Source of the DNA: Candidatus Avimonas faecium
Lineage (GTDB): Bacteria; Bacillota; Clostridia; Oscillospirales; Acutalibacteraceae
NCBI GenBank assembly: GCA_904419005.1
Contig: CAJFQI010000020.1
Coordinates: 1-37,960, forward strand
Direction of reading: 5' to 3'
Length of the DNA: 37,960 nucleotides
The notes below the pieces were generated by a model that had not been told where the DNA came from, made no database searches, and saw nothing but the letters and a program-made list of their open reading frames with translations. Every line of letters begins with the position of its first letter. The stretch's first letter is position 1. Shown one piece after another: positions 7,089-15,046 of this stretch. The position numbers and the translations under genes are program-made.

Positions 7089-8084
7089 TCACCGTCCGGC
7101 GGCGGCGCGCAGGCGGCTGCACAGCAAGGTGAGAAACAGGGTATAATTGATGTTCCGCCGCCGGTCGGCCTGGAGCCCCTCCACCGCGCGGATGAGGGCG
7201 AGGAGCTGCCCCCGCGTAAGGGTGCGCGACAGCTTTTCCGCCGCCTGCGGCGCGGCCGAGAGCCTCCCCGCTTCCGCGGCGCCGAAACGCAGGGCAACGG
7301 CGTCCCGGAAGATCAGCCCGAGCGCGCCGAGCACCCCGTCCGCGAGCCCCTTGTCCTTTTCCAGGGCGCCGGTCAAACGGAGCAGCGCCAGCTCATCCGG
7401 CGCAGCGACCGCTTCGGCAAAGGCGGGGGACAGCTCCATCACCTTTTGGAAAGCGCCGTCCGACAGCCCCTGCACCGCCTGGCCGATCAAGCCGCCGAAA
7501 ACGGCCACTGCCTGCCGTACCGCCGCCGGGTCCGCATCGGGACGCAGACGGCAGACGGCCTCGGCGGCTTCCTCCGGCGGCACCGGGCCGAGGGGGATGC
7601 ACACGGCGCGGGACTGGATGGTGGGCAGGAGCTGCGCCCGGTTTTCACATGTCAAGATAAACAGCGCGTGGGCGGGCGGCTCCTCAAGGATCTTGAGCAG
7701 CGCGTTCTGCGCCTGCTCGGTCATCCCCTGCGCGCCGGCCAGGATTATCACCCGCCGGGGCGCCTCGTTGGGCAGGATATAGACCGTGTCCCGGATTTCG
7801 CGCACCGTCTCAATATGAAAGGAACGGGCCGCCCCCTCGCCGCCCGTTTCCAAAATGTCGGGGTGGTTCCCGCCGGCCGCCTTGATGCAGGCGGGGCAGC
7901 GGCCGCAGGGCTTCTCCCCCTCCCCGGTACAGACGGCCGCCCGCGCGATCAGCCGGGCCAGGGTGCGCCGGCCGCTGCCGGCCGGCCCCTCCAGCAAAAG
8001 GGTATGGGGAAGCCGCCCCCCGTCCACAAAGGCGGAGAGCAGCTCCTTTGCCTGCCGATTCCCGGCGAACCCGTCAAACCGCAT
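7089..8084 (-). CDS. holB: DNA polymerase III delta-prime subunit HolB
   Basis: A 331-residue AAA+ clamp-loader subunit. Delta-prime works with delta and tau/gamma to load the beta sliding clamp. The N-terminus FAGNRQAKELL is followed by Walker-A-like GPAGSGRRT (33-41), the zinc-binding cysteines C52, C60, C63 and C66 (CGRCPAC), PNEAPRRVIILAGAQGMTEQAQNALLKILEEPP (the clamp-loader box VII region) and FILTCENRAQLLPTIQSRA. The classic SRC motif reads SRA, as is frequent in delta-prime proteins. C-terminal helical domain 200-331. Starts 29 bases after darA ends, as part of the darA-holB unit; yaaR, between them in B. subtilis, is missing. Confidence 0.92.
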   Translation of the reverse strand: MRFDGFAGNRQAKELLSAFVDGGRLPHTLLLEGPAGSGRRTLARLIARAAVCTGEGEKPCGRCPACIKAAGGNHPDILETGGEGAARSFHIETVREIRDTVYILPNEAPRRVIILAGAQGMTEQAQNALLKILEEPPAHALFILTCENRAQLLPTIQSRAVCIPLGPVPPEEAAEAVCRLRPDADPAAVRQAVAVFGGLIGQAVQGLSDGAFQKVMELSPAFAEAVAAPDELALLRLTGALEKDKGLADGVLGALGLIFRDAVALRFGAAEAGRLSAAPQAAEKLSRTLTRGQLLALIRAVEGLQADRRRNINYTLFLTLLCSRLRAAAGR

Positions 8085-8113
8085 ACGGCTCGCCCCTACC
8101 GTCCAAAGCCGGC

Positions 8114-8434
8114 TTACAGCTTCTCATAGCGCTCAATATTCATAACGAACACCGTCGCGCCGCCCACCGTGACCTCCACCGGGAAGGAGGCGTAGGCGGA
8201 GGTGCCGTAGGAGGTGCTCGGGATCATCTGGGTGCGCTTCTTGGAGTGCTTTTCAATCGTCGCCAGCACCTGATCCACCCGTTCGTCGTCAACGCCCACC
8301 AGGAAGGTGGTGTTGCCCGCCATCAGGAACCCGCCGGTGGTCGCCAGCTTGGTCACCGAAAAGCCCTCCTTGGTCAGCGCGGTCGACACCGCGCTGCTGT
8401 CGTCCTTGTTCACAATCGCCAATACCAGTTTCAT
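8114..8434 (-). CDS. darA: Cyclic-di-AMP receptor DarA (PstA/YaaQ, PII-like)
   Basis: A 106-residue PII-like trimeric protein that binds the second messenger c-di-AMP (YaaQ/PstA in B. subtilis, S. aureus and L. monocytogenes). Sequence features: MKLVLAIVNKDDSSAV at the start, TKLATTGGFLMAGNTTFLVGV (residues about 28-48; the nucleotide-contacting T-GGFL segment) and the B-loop/strand region ending VTVGGATVFVMNIERYEKL. Length matches the family (about 109). Start 8434 is set by GGAGG eight bases upstream and by homology; an in-frame start at 8458 is unlikely. It sits between mtnN and holB in one presumed operon. The downstream target is not known in most species. Confidence 0.95.
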   Translation of the reverse strand: MKLVLAIVNKDDSSAVSTALTKEGFSVTKLATTGGFLMAGNTTFLVGVDDERVDQVLATIEKHSKKRTQMIPSTSYGTSAYASFPVEVTVGGATVFVMNIERYEKL

Positions 8435-8509
8435 CGTGAATTCCTCCGTTCTATCCATGGATTTTCCCGGCTTCCGCCGGTTTGATCAGAAAACCGCCCA
8501 AGGAAATCC

Positions 8510-9262
8510 CTATATGGCTCCGGTGCCGGCCCGGCGGAGCATTTCCGCCACGATCCGGGCGCCGCTTTCGGCCGCCGCCTTCTCAAACTCGTCATAGGAG
8601 ACATGGGCCGCCTCCCCCGCAAGGTCGGAAATCGCCCGCACAATCACAAAGGGGACGGCGTTGGCGCAGGCGACCTGGGCGACCGCTGCGCCCTCCATCT
8701 CGGCGGCGCTGGCGCCAAACCGCTGTGCAATCTCCCGCTTGAGCGCGTCGTCCGCCACAAAGACGTCCCCCGACGCGATCGTGCCGACCCGCACCCTCTG
8801 CGCACCGAGCACCGTCTGCGCCGCGTCGCGGAAAGCGGCCACCAGGCGGGGGTCGGCGGCAAAGCGGGTGGGCTTTGTGTCATCCGCCTCGGGCCCGAAG
8901 CCCATATATCCCTTCACATGCCCAAAGGCCGTGATATCAAAATCGTGCTGCACCGCGTCGGCGCCGACCACCAGGTCGCCGACTGAGAGCCCGGCCGCTA
9001 TGCCGCCGGCCACGCCGGTGTTGATCAGGGCGGCGACCCCAAAGCGGTCGATCATCGCCTGCGCGCACAGCGCCGCGCAGACCTTGCCGACCCCGCACTG
9101 CGCCACCACCGCCGGCACGCCCTCAAGCGTCCCGGCATAAAAGTCGATCCCTGCAAGGCGCACGGCCGACCGGCCCTCCAGCCGGGAGGTCAGCAGCCCC
9201 ACCTCGGACGCCAGGGCGCCGATCACGCCCCATGTCCCTTGTATTTCTTTTCCCATTGGCAT
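8510..9262 (-). CDS. mtnN: 5'-methylthioadenosine/S-adenosylhomocysteine nucleosidase
   Basis: A 250-residue Pfs/MtnN-type nucleosidase. It hydrolyses MTA and SAH to adenine plus the thioribose products, so it recycles methyl-transfer by-products and can feed autoinducer-2 synthesis. Family motifs: GVIGALASEVGLL near the N-terminus (catalytic Glu at the EV step), INTGVAGGIAAGLSVGDLVVG, HDFDITAFG, AAEMEGAAVAQVA (the ligand-binding MEG) and IVRAISDLAG (catalytic Asp). The N-terminal start is ambiguous between 9262 and the next Met (9256); the ribosome binding site is weak. First gene of the mtnN-darA-holB unit; it occupies the place where tmk lies in B. subtilis. Confidence 0.93.
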   Translation of the reverse strand: MPMGKEIQGTWGVIGALASEVGLLTSRLEGRSAVRLAGIDFYAGTLEGVPAVVAQCGVGKVCAALCAQAMIDRFGVAALINTGVAGGIAAGLSVGDLVVGADAVQHDFDITAFGHVKGYMGFGPEADDTKPTRFAADPRLVAAFRDAAQTVLGAQRVRVGTIASGDVFVADDALKREIAQRFGASAAEMEGAAVAQVACANAVPFVIVRAISDLAGEAAHVSYDEFEKAAAESGARIVAEMLRRAGTGAI

Positions 9263-9738
9263 CGCCCTCGTCGGATTGTTCTAGCCCTGCCGCCCTTGGG
9301 GCCAGCGGGCGGAGGCCGCGGCAAACCGGCAGCCCTGCCGTTATGCAGGACGGAAGCCCGGCCTCTTGCTCATAGTATACAGGAAAATCCGCCTTGTTAC
9401 AAGGGATTTTTGTCGTTCCTTCCGTTTTTTCCCTTTTATCCGCCCTCCAGCCGGGGTTTTGCGCCGGCAAACGCCCCCTCCCCAGCGGAGGCCGCGGGGG
9501 AGCGTACGATGCAGATCCCGCCCGGCCGCTTCCCGCCGCAAGGCCGCCGCATAGGAGGCGGCCGCCTGCCGGCAGGAGCCCCTCAGTCCTGGCCCCGACC
9601 TATAGAGTACCGCCGGGCTTGCTTCGGTGCCTCCGCCCCGCGGGAAGCCGGCCCTGCGGAGGGAAAAGGAAGCCGCGGGACGCGCTGCCGCCTGCTGTTG
9701 CCGCCTACGGCTGCTGTTGCTTACTATTTTACCACAGC
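9263..9738. other. Intergenic region between decarboxylase and mtnN
   Basis: About 475 bases with no supportable gene. It contains the mtnN promoter (9374-9402), a GC-rich palindromic patch near 9550-9580 and two copies of CTGCTGTTGC (9693-9702 and 9711-9720) just past the decarboxylase stop. Confidence 0.6.
9374..9402 (-). promoter_or_regulatory. SigA-type promoter of the mtnN-darA-holB operon
   Basis: Minus strand: TTGTAA (9402-9397), 17-base spacer, TATACT (9379-9374). It lies about 110 bases before mtnN in a locally AT-rich patch. Confidence 0.75.
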
Positions 9739-11103
9739 TTACCGCAGCACCACCAGCTGGTCAAAGCCCGCCTGCTCCAGCCGGAGCGCCGTCTCTTGGC
9801 GGATCCGTTCCCCGGGGACGACGGCCGCCACCCCCGGCGGGCAGGGGCAGACCGTCCGCGCCGCCACCCGGCCTGCCGCCTCAGAGGCAGGCACCGTCTC
9901 GCAGGGAGCGAGCAGCGCCTCGCGGGGGGAGCAGGCCCTCTCCGGCCTCTCCCCATCCCATGTATAGGCTGCCTTCGGCCGGAGGCCGAAGAAGCGGCCC
10001 CGGCGCAGGGCGACCGCCAGCCCATGGACCGCCTCCCGCAAGCGCCCCAGCTCGGCCGGCGTGTTAAAGGGGGTGAGGATAAACACCACATACCGCCCGT
10101 CGGCATACTCGGGCTCGCATCCCTCCGCCCGGAAGAATTCCGCCGCGACCCGGCCGTCTACCCCGGCGCTGGCCGTATCCAGCGTCAGGCGGGCCGGGTC
10201 CTGCCGCGGCCCAGCGAGCACGCCGATTTCCGCCTCCCGGGCGGCCCGGCGCAGCCCCGCCGCCTCCTCGGCGGTCAGGCGGTAGGCCTCCCCGCCCGCC
10301 CGCACCCACCAATCCCGCGCCAGATCAAGCGACGCCAGCACCGGGAAGGCGGGGGATGTGGAGCCGAACAGGGCCATCGCGGCCTTGGCCTCCGCCCGCG
10401 CAGCCCAGGGCGCGCCGTCCGGCCGCCGGCCGATATGCAGCATCGCCCCCCCGGTCAGCACCGGGAGGGTCTTGTGGGCGGAATCGGCGGTCATCGCCGC
10501 CCCCAGCGCCAGCGGATGCAGGCCGAACGCGCCGAGATGGCTCCCATGGGCGTTGTCTACCAGTAGGGGGACGCCCGCCTGCCGGCAAACCGCCGCGATG
10601 GCCGGGATATCCGCCAGCCGCCCGTAATAATCCGGGCTGGTAATATAAACTGCATGTATATTTTTATCATTATTCAACGTATCGGCAATATCCGCCGGCC
10701 CCGGGCGGCCATCCGGCCCCGGCCAAAGCCATACCGGCTCCAGCCCCAGGAGGGCGGCGGCATGGACGGCGGAGCGGTGGGCGTTGCGCAGGAAAAGCAC
10801 CCGGCTCCCCGCCCCGGCGCCCAGCAGGAGCATCGTCTGGATGCACAGGGTACAGCCGCCCGCGCTGAACAGGGTCTCGGCCGCGCCGAAGGCCGGGGCG
10901 GCGAGCTTTTCCGCCTCTTCAATGACGTCGCCGCCGTCGTACAGGCTGCCGGTTTCGGGCAGCTCGGTCAGGTCGTACTCCAGCCCGGCCAGCTCCCCGA
11001 GCAGGCCGGCACGGCCCTTGTGCCCCGGGGTATGGAAGGAAGCGCGCCCCTTGGCGGCATAGCCCCGCAGGGCGTCCGCCAGCGGCGCGCCGGCATCATA
11101 CAT
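9739..11103 (-). CDS. Orn/Lys/Arg decarboxylase family PLP enzyme (YaaO-like)
   Basis: A 454-residue fold-type I PLP enzyme. HTPGHKG (residues 24-30) is the N-terminal signature of the Orn/Lys/Arg decarboxylase major domain; VLFLRNAHRSAVHAALLLG-like residues follow; LLVDNAHGSHLG holds the cofactor-contacting Asp and His; and SAHKTLPVLTGGAML holds the PLP Lys (about residue 211). The C-terminal domain is present (PGVAAVVPGERI). The family decarboxylates basic amino acids to polyamines or cadaverine; substrate cannot be told here. B. subtilis yaaO lies in the same position relative to darA. The start at 11103 overlaps the racemase stop by 8 bases, so translation is probably coupled; the frame stays open upstream to 11148. 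Confidence 0.88.
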   Translation of the reverse strand: MYDAGAPLADALRGYAAKGRASFHTPGHKGRAGLLGELAGLEYDLTELPETGSLYDGGDVIEEAEKLAAPAFGAAETLFSAGGCTLCIQTMLLLGAGAGSRVLFLRNAHRSAVHAAALLGLEPVWLWPGPDGRPGPADIADTLNNDKNIHAVYITSPDYYGRLADIPAIAAVCRQAGVPLLVDNAHGSHLGAFGLHPLALGAAMTADSAHKTLPVLTGGAMLHIGRRPDGAPWAARAEAKAAMALFGSTSPAFPVLASLDLARDWWVRAGGEAYRLTAEEAAGLRRAAREAEIGVLAGPRQDPARLTLDTASAGVDGRVAAEFFRAEGCEPEYADGRYVVFILTPFNTPAELGRLREAVHGLAVALRRGRFFGLRPKAAYTWDGERPERACSPREALLAPCETVPASEAAGRVAARTVCPCPPGVAAVVPGERIRQETALRLEQAGFDQLVVLR

Positions 11104-12160
11104 ATTCCCGGCGGGCAAACGCACTGATCCCCACCGGATCCACCTCAAAGGAAACGATATCCCCCGGCGCGCAGTCGGCGTCGGTCACATCAACCGTCAG
11201 GGCGGTCAGCCCGGCGCGGCCCAGCACCGGCAGGCGCTGGCCGTTGATTTCGCAGGTGAGCTTGTGGGCAAACAGGCCGCGGCGGCCTTGCGCTTCCTGC
11301 GGGAAGAGGCCGTCCGCCAAGCCGGCCGGGACCACCGCCACACGGGTGGCCCGCTTGACCCGGCAGCGCCCGTCCTGCCCGACGGTGGCGCCCGCCGGCA
11401 GCCATTTGATGTCGCACACCTCGGAAACGGCGCGGCCCACCTTTTTCAGACCGCCCCGCTGCTTGGTCACCGCCTTGGGCGCTTCGCCCCGGCCGAAGAG
11501 CTCCGCCCCCACCCGCACGGCGGAAAGCCGCATCTCCGGGCAAAGGGCGAGCTGGTTGACGTCCGCCATATGGGCAAAGCCGGGGGTGAGCCCCTCCCGC
11601 CGCACGGCGGCGAGCACCCGGCCGAAGTCCTTGACCTGCTGCTGGCGGCGGGACGCCTTGCCCTCGCTACCCGTGGGCAGGGCGGTAAACACGCCGGCGA
11701 GCTCCAGGTTCCCCAGATGCCGGACGGTCTGGGCGGCCTTGGCGGCGTCCTGCGGGGCAAAGCCGAAGCGCCCCATGCCGAAATCAAAGCAAAGCTGGAT
11801 GCGGGCGCGGCGGTGGAGCTTGCGGCTCAGCGAGCTGAGCAGCACCGCGCTTTCGTTGGAGCCGACCGCTGCCACCAGGTCGCTTTCCAGGATGGTCTCA
11901 ATATCCTCCTGCCGGGAATAGGGGGTCAGCAAAAGGAGATCCACCCCCCTCACGGCGTCCGCGACCCGCACGGCCTCCTCCAGACGGGCGACCGCCATCG
12001 TCTTTACCCCCTCGTTTGCCAGGAGCTGGGCCACCGCCACATCCCCCAGGCCGTAGGCGTTGGCCTCAAGCACCGGGATCATCGGGGTGTTGCCCACCTG
12101 CCGCTGCAGGAGATGGTAGTTCTGCAAAATTCGTTCCGTCTGGACCATCAGTGTGATCAT
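11096..12160 (-). CDS. Alanine-racemase-like protein lacking catalytic residues
   Basis: A 354-residue protein with the alanine racemase architecture: N-terminal TIM barrel, C-terminal beta domain. In active enzymes the PLP Lys lies in K-A-N-A-Y-G. Here the motif reads PVLEANAYGLG, with Glu32 at the Lys position (codon GAG). The second catalytic residue, Tyr of G-Y-A-D-G, is Leu281 in GLADG. GMGRFGF and the AVRVGAELFG segment are kept, so the fold is clear. The C-terminal GR-x-x-M-D motif is also lost (GRAGLTAL). It therefore should not form the internal aldimine and is probably not a racemase. AAGGAGG precedes ATG 12160. It is coupled to the decarboxylase gene downstream. Confidence 0.85.
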   Translation of the reverse strand: MITLMVQTERILQNYHLLQRQVGNTPMIPVLEANAYGLGDVAVAQLLANEGVKTMAVARLEEAVRVADAVRGVDLLLLTPYSRQEDIETILESDLVAAVGSNESAVLLSSLSRKLHRRARIQLCFDFGMGRFGFAPQDAAKAAQTVRHLGNLELAGVFTALPTGSEGKASRRQQQVKDFGRVLAAVRREGLTPGFAHMADVNQLALCPEMRLSAVRVGAELFGRGEAPKAVTKQRGGLKKVGRAVSEVCDIKWLPAGATVGQDGRCRVKRATRVAVVPAGLADGLFPQEAQGRRGLFAHKLTCEINGQRLPVLGRAGLTALTVDVTDADCAPGDIVSFEVDPVGISAFARREYV

Positions 12161-12246
12161 CGGGGAGAGCCTCCTTTTCTTCCGGCGGCAGCGCCGGGTC
12201 TCCCGCTTATCCGCCCCGCCTCCCCTGTCAGGGAACAGGCGGCCGT

Positions 12247-12274
12247 AAAAACGGCGGCGGGACCGCCCGCCGCC
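12247..12274 (-). terminator. Terminator after the QueG-like gene
   Basis: Minus strand: GGCGGCGGG, loop CGGT, CCCGCCGCC, then G and TTTTT. A perfect 9-base-pair stem with a T run, starting 13 bases after the stop at 12287. Confidence 0.88.
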
Positions 12275-12277
12275 TTT

Positions 12278-12306
12278 ATTATACCGTTATCTCGCCTTTG
12301 CGTCAA
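12278..12306 (-). promoter_or_regulatory. SigA-type promoter of the racemase-like gene, overlapping the queG 3' end
   Basis: Minus strand: TTGACG (12306-12301) inside the last codons of the QueG-like gene, 17-base spacer, TATAAT (12283-12278). Initiation would fall at the edge of the terminator hairpin, so the racemase mRNA would start with this stem. Promoter and terminator are interleaved. Confidence 0.65.
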
Positions 12307-13231
12307 TCAGCGACAGGTTCCGCGCCGGCACCTTTTTCCCCCGCCAGCCATAGGCCTTGCCCGCGAGATCCTCCAGCGATTCCGGGGTGAGGCAGGGCTC
12401 GTACCGCCCCGCGAAGCAGGGATGGGGAGCAACCCGGGCGATACGGTTGAGAGGGCAGGCCTCCTGGCAGAGATCGCAGCCCCAGGCCATGCCGCTGTCC
12501 CGGATCAGCTGGGCCTCCTGCGGCGTCAGCTCCCCCTTTTTCTGGGTGACGGCGGACAGGCAGGCTGCCTTCCTCCCCTCCGTCGGAGAAGCCGGCGGGT
12601 CTTCGCCGGGGCGCGGCAGGCAGCCGGCCGGGCAGGCGGCGGCGCACCGCCCGCAGCGGGGGCAGCGGGGCGGCTCCGCCGGGACGGGGCCGGCCAGGGC
12701 CAGCCCGGTCACGATGGCGCCGATGAACACCCAGGAGCCGTACTCCGGGTGGATCAGCAGCCCGTTTTCCCCCACGACCCCCAAGCCGGCCAGCGCGGCG
12801 GCCCGCACCTCCGGGATGGGGGAATTGTCAATAAAGGGCAGGAAGCGCTCCTCGGGGAAAGCCGCCGCCAGGGCGGCCGCCGCCCGCTCCAGCACGGCCC
12901 CGGCGGCCTGGTGGTAATCGGGCACCCGGGCGTAGCGGGAGAGGTTGCTGCGCGCCCCGGCGCCGGGGGACGGCCCGGCGCCCTCCGGCGCCGCCGAGGC
13001 AGCCGGGGGCTCTCCGCCCGGGCAGGGCCCTTCGTCCGGGAAGCGGTAGGGGAACAGGGCGGCGATCACGGTGCGGGCGGGCGCCGCCGGCGGGAACGCC
13101 TGCACCAGCCGCTCCCTCCCGCGGCAGGGCAGCAGGCGGCCCTCCACCGCGGAAAAGGGGCAGAAGCCGTGCAGGGCCAGGCCGGCCTCCCGCAGGATGC
13201 GGGAAACCGCCGCCTTTGCCTCGTCTGTCAT
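12287..13231 (-). CDS. Epoxyqueuosine reductase-like iron-sulfur protein (QueG family)
   Basis: A 314-residue protein with a QueG-like body and a double-cluster [4Fe-4S] domain: CPRCGRCAAACPAGCL and CDLCQEACPLN. QueG reduces epoxyqueuosine to queuosine in tRNA using cobalamin and two clusters. Other family segments: FIDNSPIPEVRAAALAGLGVVGENGLLIHPEYGSW, matching the V-D-x-x-P-x-x-E and G-K-N-x-L-L-I region of QueG, although the family's GKN reads GEN. It is shorter than E. coli QueG (about 380), and it has a Pro/Ala/Gly low-complexity insert near residues 65-90. This is the short clostridial subgroup whose activity may differ. Start 13231 has GAGGGG nearby; an open extension to 13768 is not family-like. 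Confidence 0.7.
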   Translation of the reverse strand: MTDEAKAAVSRILREAGLALHGFCPFSAVEGRLLPCRGRERLVQAFPPAAPARTVIAALFPYRFPDEGPCPGGEPPAASAAPEGAGPSPGAGARSNLSRYARVPDYHQAAGAVLERAAAALAAAFPEERFLPFIDNSPIPEVRAAALAGLGVVGENGLLIHPEYGSWVFIGAIVTGLALAGPVPAEPPRCPRCGRCAAACPAGCLPRPGEDPPASPTEGRKAACLSAVTQKKGELTPQEAQLIRDSGMAWGCDLCQEACPLNRIARVAPHPCFAGRYEPCLTPESLEDLAGKAYGWRGKKVPARNLSLIDAKAR

Positions 13232-13831
13232 CCCCTCGCCCCCTCTGTCATCCCCTCCGGTAAAAATGCCGGAAGGGCTCATACCGCCGGCGGCGCGTTC
13301 CGACGGCGCCGCGGTTATCCCAAGTATACCCGATCCGGCCGGCGGAAGCAACCGGGGAGCGGACGCGCGGGGAAAGGGCGGCGCGCTCAAGGGCGGCGCG
13401 GGACGCCCCGCTCCGGCCCAATGCCCGCCGCAGGGGATCGCAGCGCGGACGGCGGGAATATGCGTCAGACACCGGCCGGCGCGCTCCCCCTGGCACGGGC
13501 CGGGGCGTTCGCCTCCACGGCGGGAGGAGGGCTCCGCCGCTTTCATCGGCTGCCCTTCGGCGCAGCATCCCGGCGCACTTTGGCAGGCCGCATCCCCGCC
13601 GGAAAAGCCAAAGCCCCCTCCCGGCGGCAGGCAGCGGGAGGGGACGGTCCATTGATCCATTCCAAAGGCTTTGCACCGGCTGCCATACCGGGGCCCACGG
13701 CGGCTTGGCCGGGCAGCGGGAAAAGGGGGGTCCGCGGGGCGCGCGCCGGGGGCGTATCCACGTCCCATCCCATAAAAGGGGATAAGCCGTGCGCCGCAGC
13801 CGTTGGCATCCCGGCGCCGCCGCGCCTGCGC
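13232..13831. other. Intergenic region between the QueG-like gene and the ABC operon end
   Basis: About 600 GC-rich bases without a credible gene; the open frames have neither family-like sequence nor ribosome binding sites. It holds the QueG-like gene's promoter (13323-13351) and a GC-rich inverted repeat, CCCCTCCCG / CGGGAGGGG (13615-13623 and 13635-13643), without a T run. This may be the end of the ABC operon transcript, but I cannot show it. Confidence 0.5.
13323..13351 (-). promoter_or_regulatory. SigA-type promoter of the QueG-like gene
   Basis: Minus strand: TTGCTT (13351-13346), 17-base spacer, TATACT (13328-13323), about 90 bases before the ATG at 13231. Confidence 0.65.
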
Positions 13832-15046
13832 TTACCGGCCCTGCCCGGCAGCCGCCTGCCCCTGCCGGCCGGCCTTCCTCGGCCGGTCGGTCCTCCGGAA
13901 AAAGGCGATGGAGAAGGCAGCCGCCGCCAGCACCAGGTTTTCCGCCAAGGCAGCCCAGCCCACGGGAAGGCCGGCGCGTCCCACGTCATAAGGCGGGACG
14001 TTCCACAGCGCGCCGTTTACCAGCATCAGGCCCGGGAAGGCGGTATATACCGGCGCCGGCAGGTACCGGCGGAACACGACCGGCAGCAGGGCAAACAGCA
14101 CCGCTGCGACGGTCAAGGCAATCGGCTGATGGAGCCCATCCGAAAATACGGCGAGCCAAACCGCCAGCAGCACCGCGCCAAGCAGCCGTGCCCCGCACTG
14201 CCAGAGCAGGTACTGCCGCAGCGTCCAGGCGTGGGGGCAGCTTGCGAAGGCCGCGAGGCTCTGGACCGGCGCGGACGCGGAGGGAAGCTCAAGGCGCAGC
14301 GCCGCTATTCCCAGCTCCACCCCCAGGGAGAGCAGGGCAAACAGCGCCGTCAGGGGGACGGCGGCGGAAAGCCGGCGCAGCAGGCTGCCCCGCCGCCCCG
14401 ACCGGGTAGCCCGGACGGGCGCCAGCATCCCGCTGCCGGCATCAAGCAGCAGGTAGGGCAGGCAGAGGACCAGCACGCTGGCCAGCAGCAGGAAATCCAT
14501 CTCCCCGTCGCCCAGCAGGATCTCCCAGCCGGTATCGTACAGGAATTCGGGCGGCCCGCCGTCGCGGTACCGCTGCGCAAAGCGCGCCGCCTCGCGGGCA
14601 GACATCTCCTCCCCGTAAAGGCCGGCCGCCGTCCCGCCGGCGGAAAGGGCGGCGTAGGCCCCGTCCTGTCCGTCGAGGTATGCCGCCTGGTCATAGATTT
14701 TGCGGAACGCCTGCTCCACATCCATGGCGTAAAACCATTGCTTGTTGAACGCTTCAAACTCTTCCTTGCTGATCTTGCCTTCCTTATATGCCGATTCCAT
14801 GTCCGACTGCGCTTCCAGAACCAGGACCACCCGCTCGTACTCCTCGTCAAGGTAGCGGCGCTTCTCCGGCGTCATCGGGCCCTGGAGCCGCTGGCAGTAG
14901 GCGCGGTACTGCTCCTCGTTCTGCACGGAATCCCGCGGCGCCAGGCTGTACCAGGACACCCCGGCCCGTACCAGCAGCAGGGCCAGGGCCAGCAGGAACG
15001 CCCAGCAGGTGCCCAGCTTCTTCCACTCCCACGCATAGCCCTTCAT
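13832..15046 (-). CDS. ABC transporter permease, second subunit
   Basis: A 404-residue ABC-2-like membrane protein. One N-terminal helix (about 12-30) is followed by a long hydrophilic, probably extracytoplasmic loop (about 31-195) rich in Glu, Arg and Tyr. Then come several hydrophobic helices (FLLLASVLVLCLPYLLLDAGSG, AVPLTALFALLSLGVELGIAAL, GARLLGAVLLAVWLAVF, IALTVAAVLFALLPVVF) and a basic C-tail. The layout, including an LDAGSGMLAPVRATRSGR cytoplasmic segment, parallels the neighbouring permease. Its ATG (15046) overlaps the upstream stop as ATGA, so the two are translationally coupled and probably form a heterodimeric membrane unit with the ATPase at 16259-17191. Substrate unknown. Confidence 0.75.
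   Translation of the reverse strand: MKGYAWEWKKLGTCWAFLLALALLLVRAGVSWYSLAPRDSVQNEEQYRAYCQRLQGPMTPEKRRYLDEEYERVVLVLEAQSDMESAYKEGKISKEEFEAFNKQWFYAMDVEQAFRKIYDQAAYLDGQDGAYAALSAGGTAAGLYGEEMSAREAARFAQRYRDGGPPEFLYDTGWEILLGDGEMDFLLLASVLVLCLPYLLLDAGSGMLAPVRATRSGRRGSLLRRLSAAVPLTALFALLSLGVELGIAALRLELPSASAPVQSLAAFASCPHAWTLRQYLLWQCGARLLGAVLLAVWLAVFSDGLHQPIALTVAAVLFALLPVVFRRYLPAPVYTAFPGLMLVNGALWNVPPYDVGRAGLPVGWAALAENLVLAAAAFSIAFFRRTDRPRKAGRQGQAAAGQGR

Noticed and set aside
6659-7297. N-terminal extension of RicT to 7297
   Set aside because: The added part is Arg-rich, crosses the duplicated repeats and the holB 3' end, and family homology starts at Met 6658 with its own GAGG.
13232-13768. N-terminal extension of the QueG-like protein to 13768
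   Set aside because: It has no family-like sequence and covers a good promoter; ATG 13231 fits.
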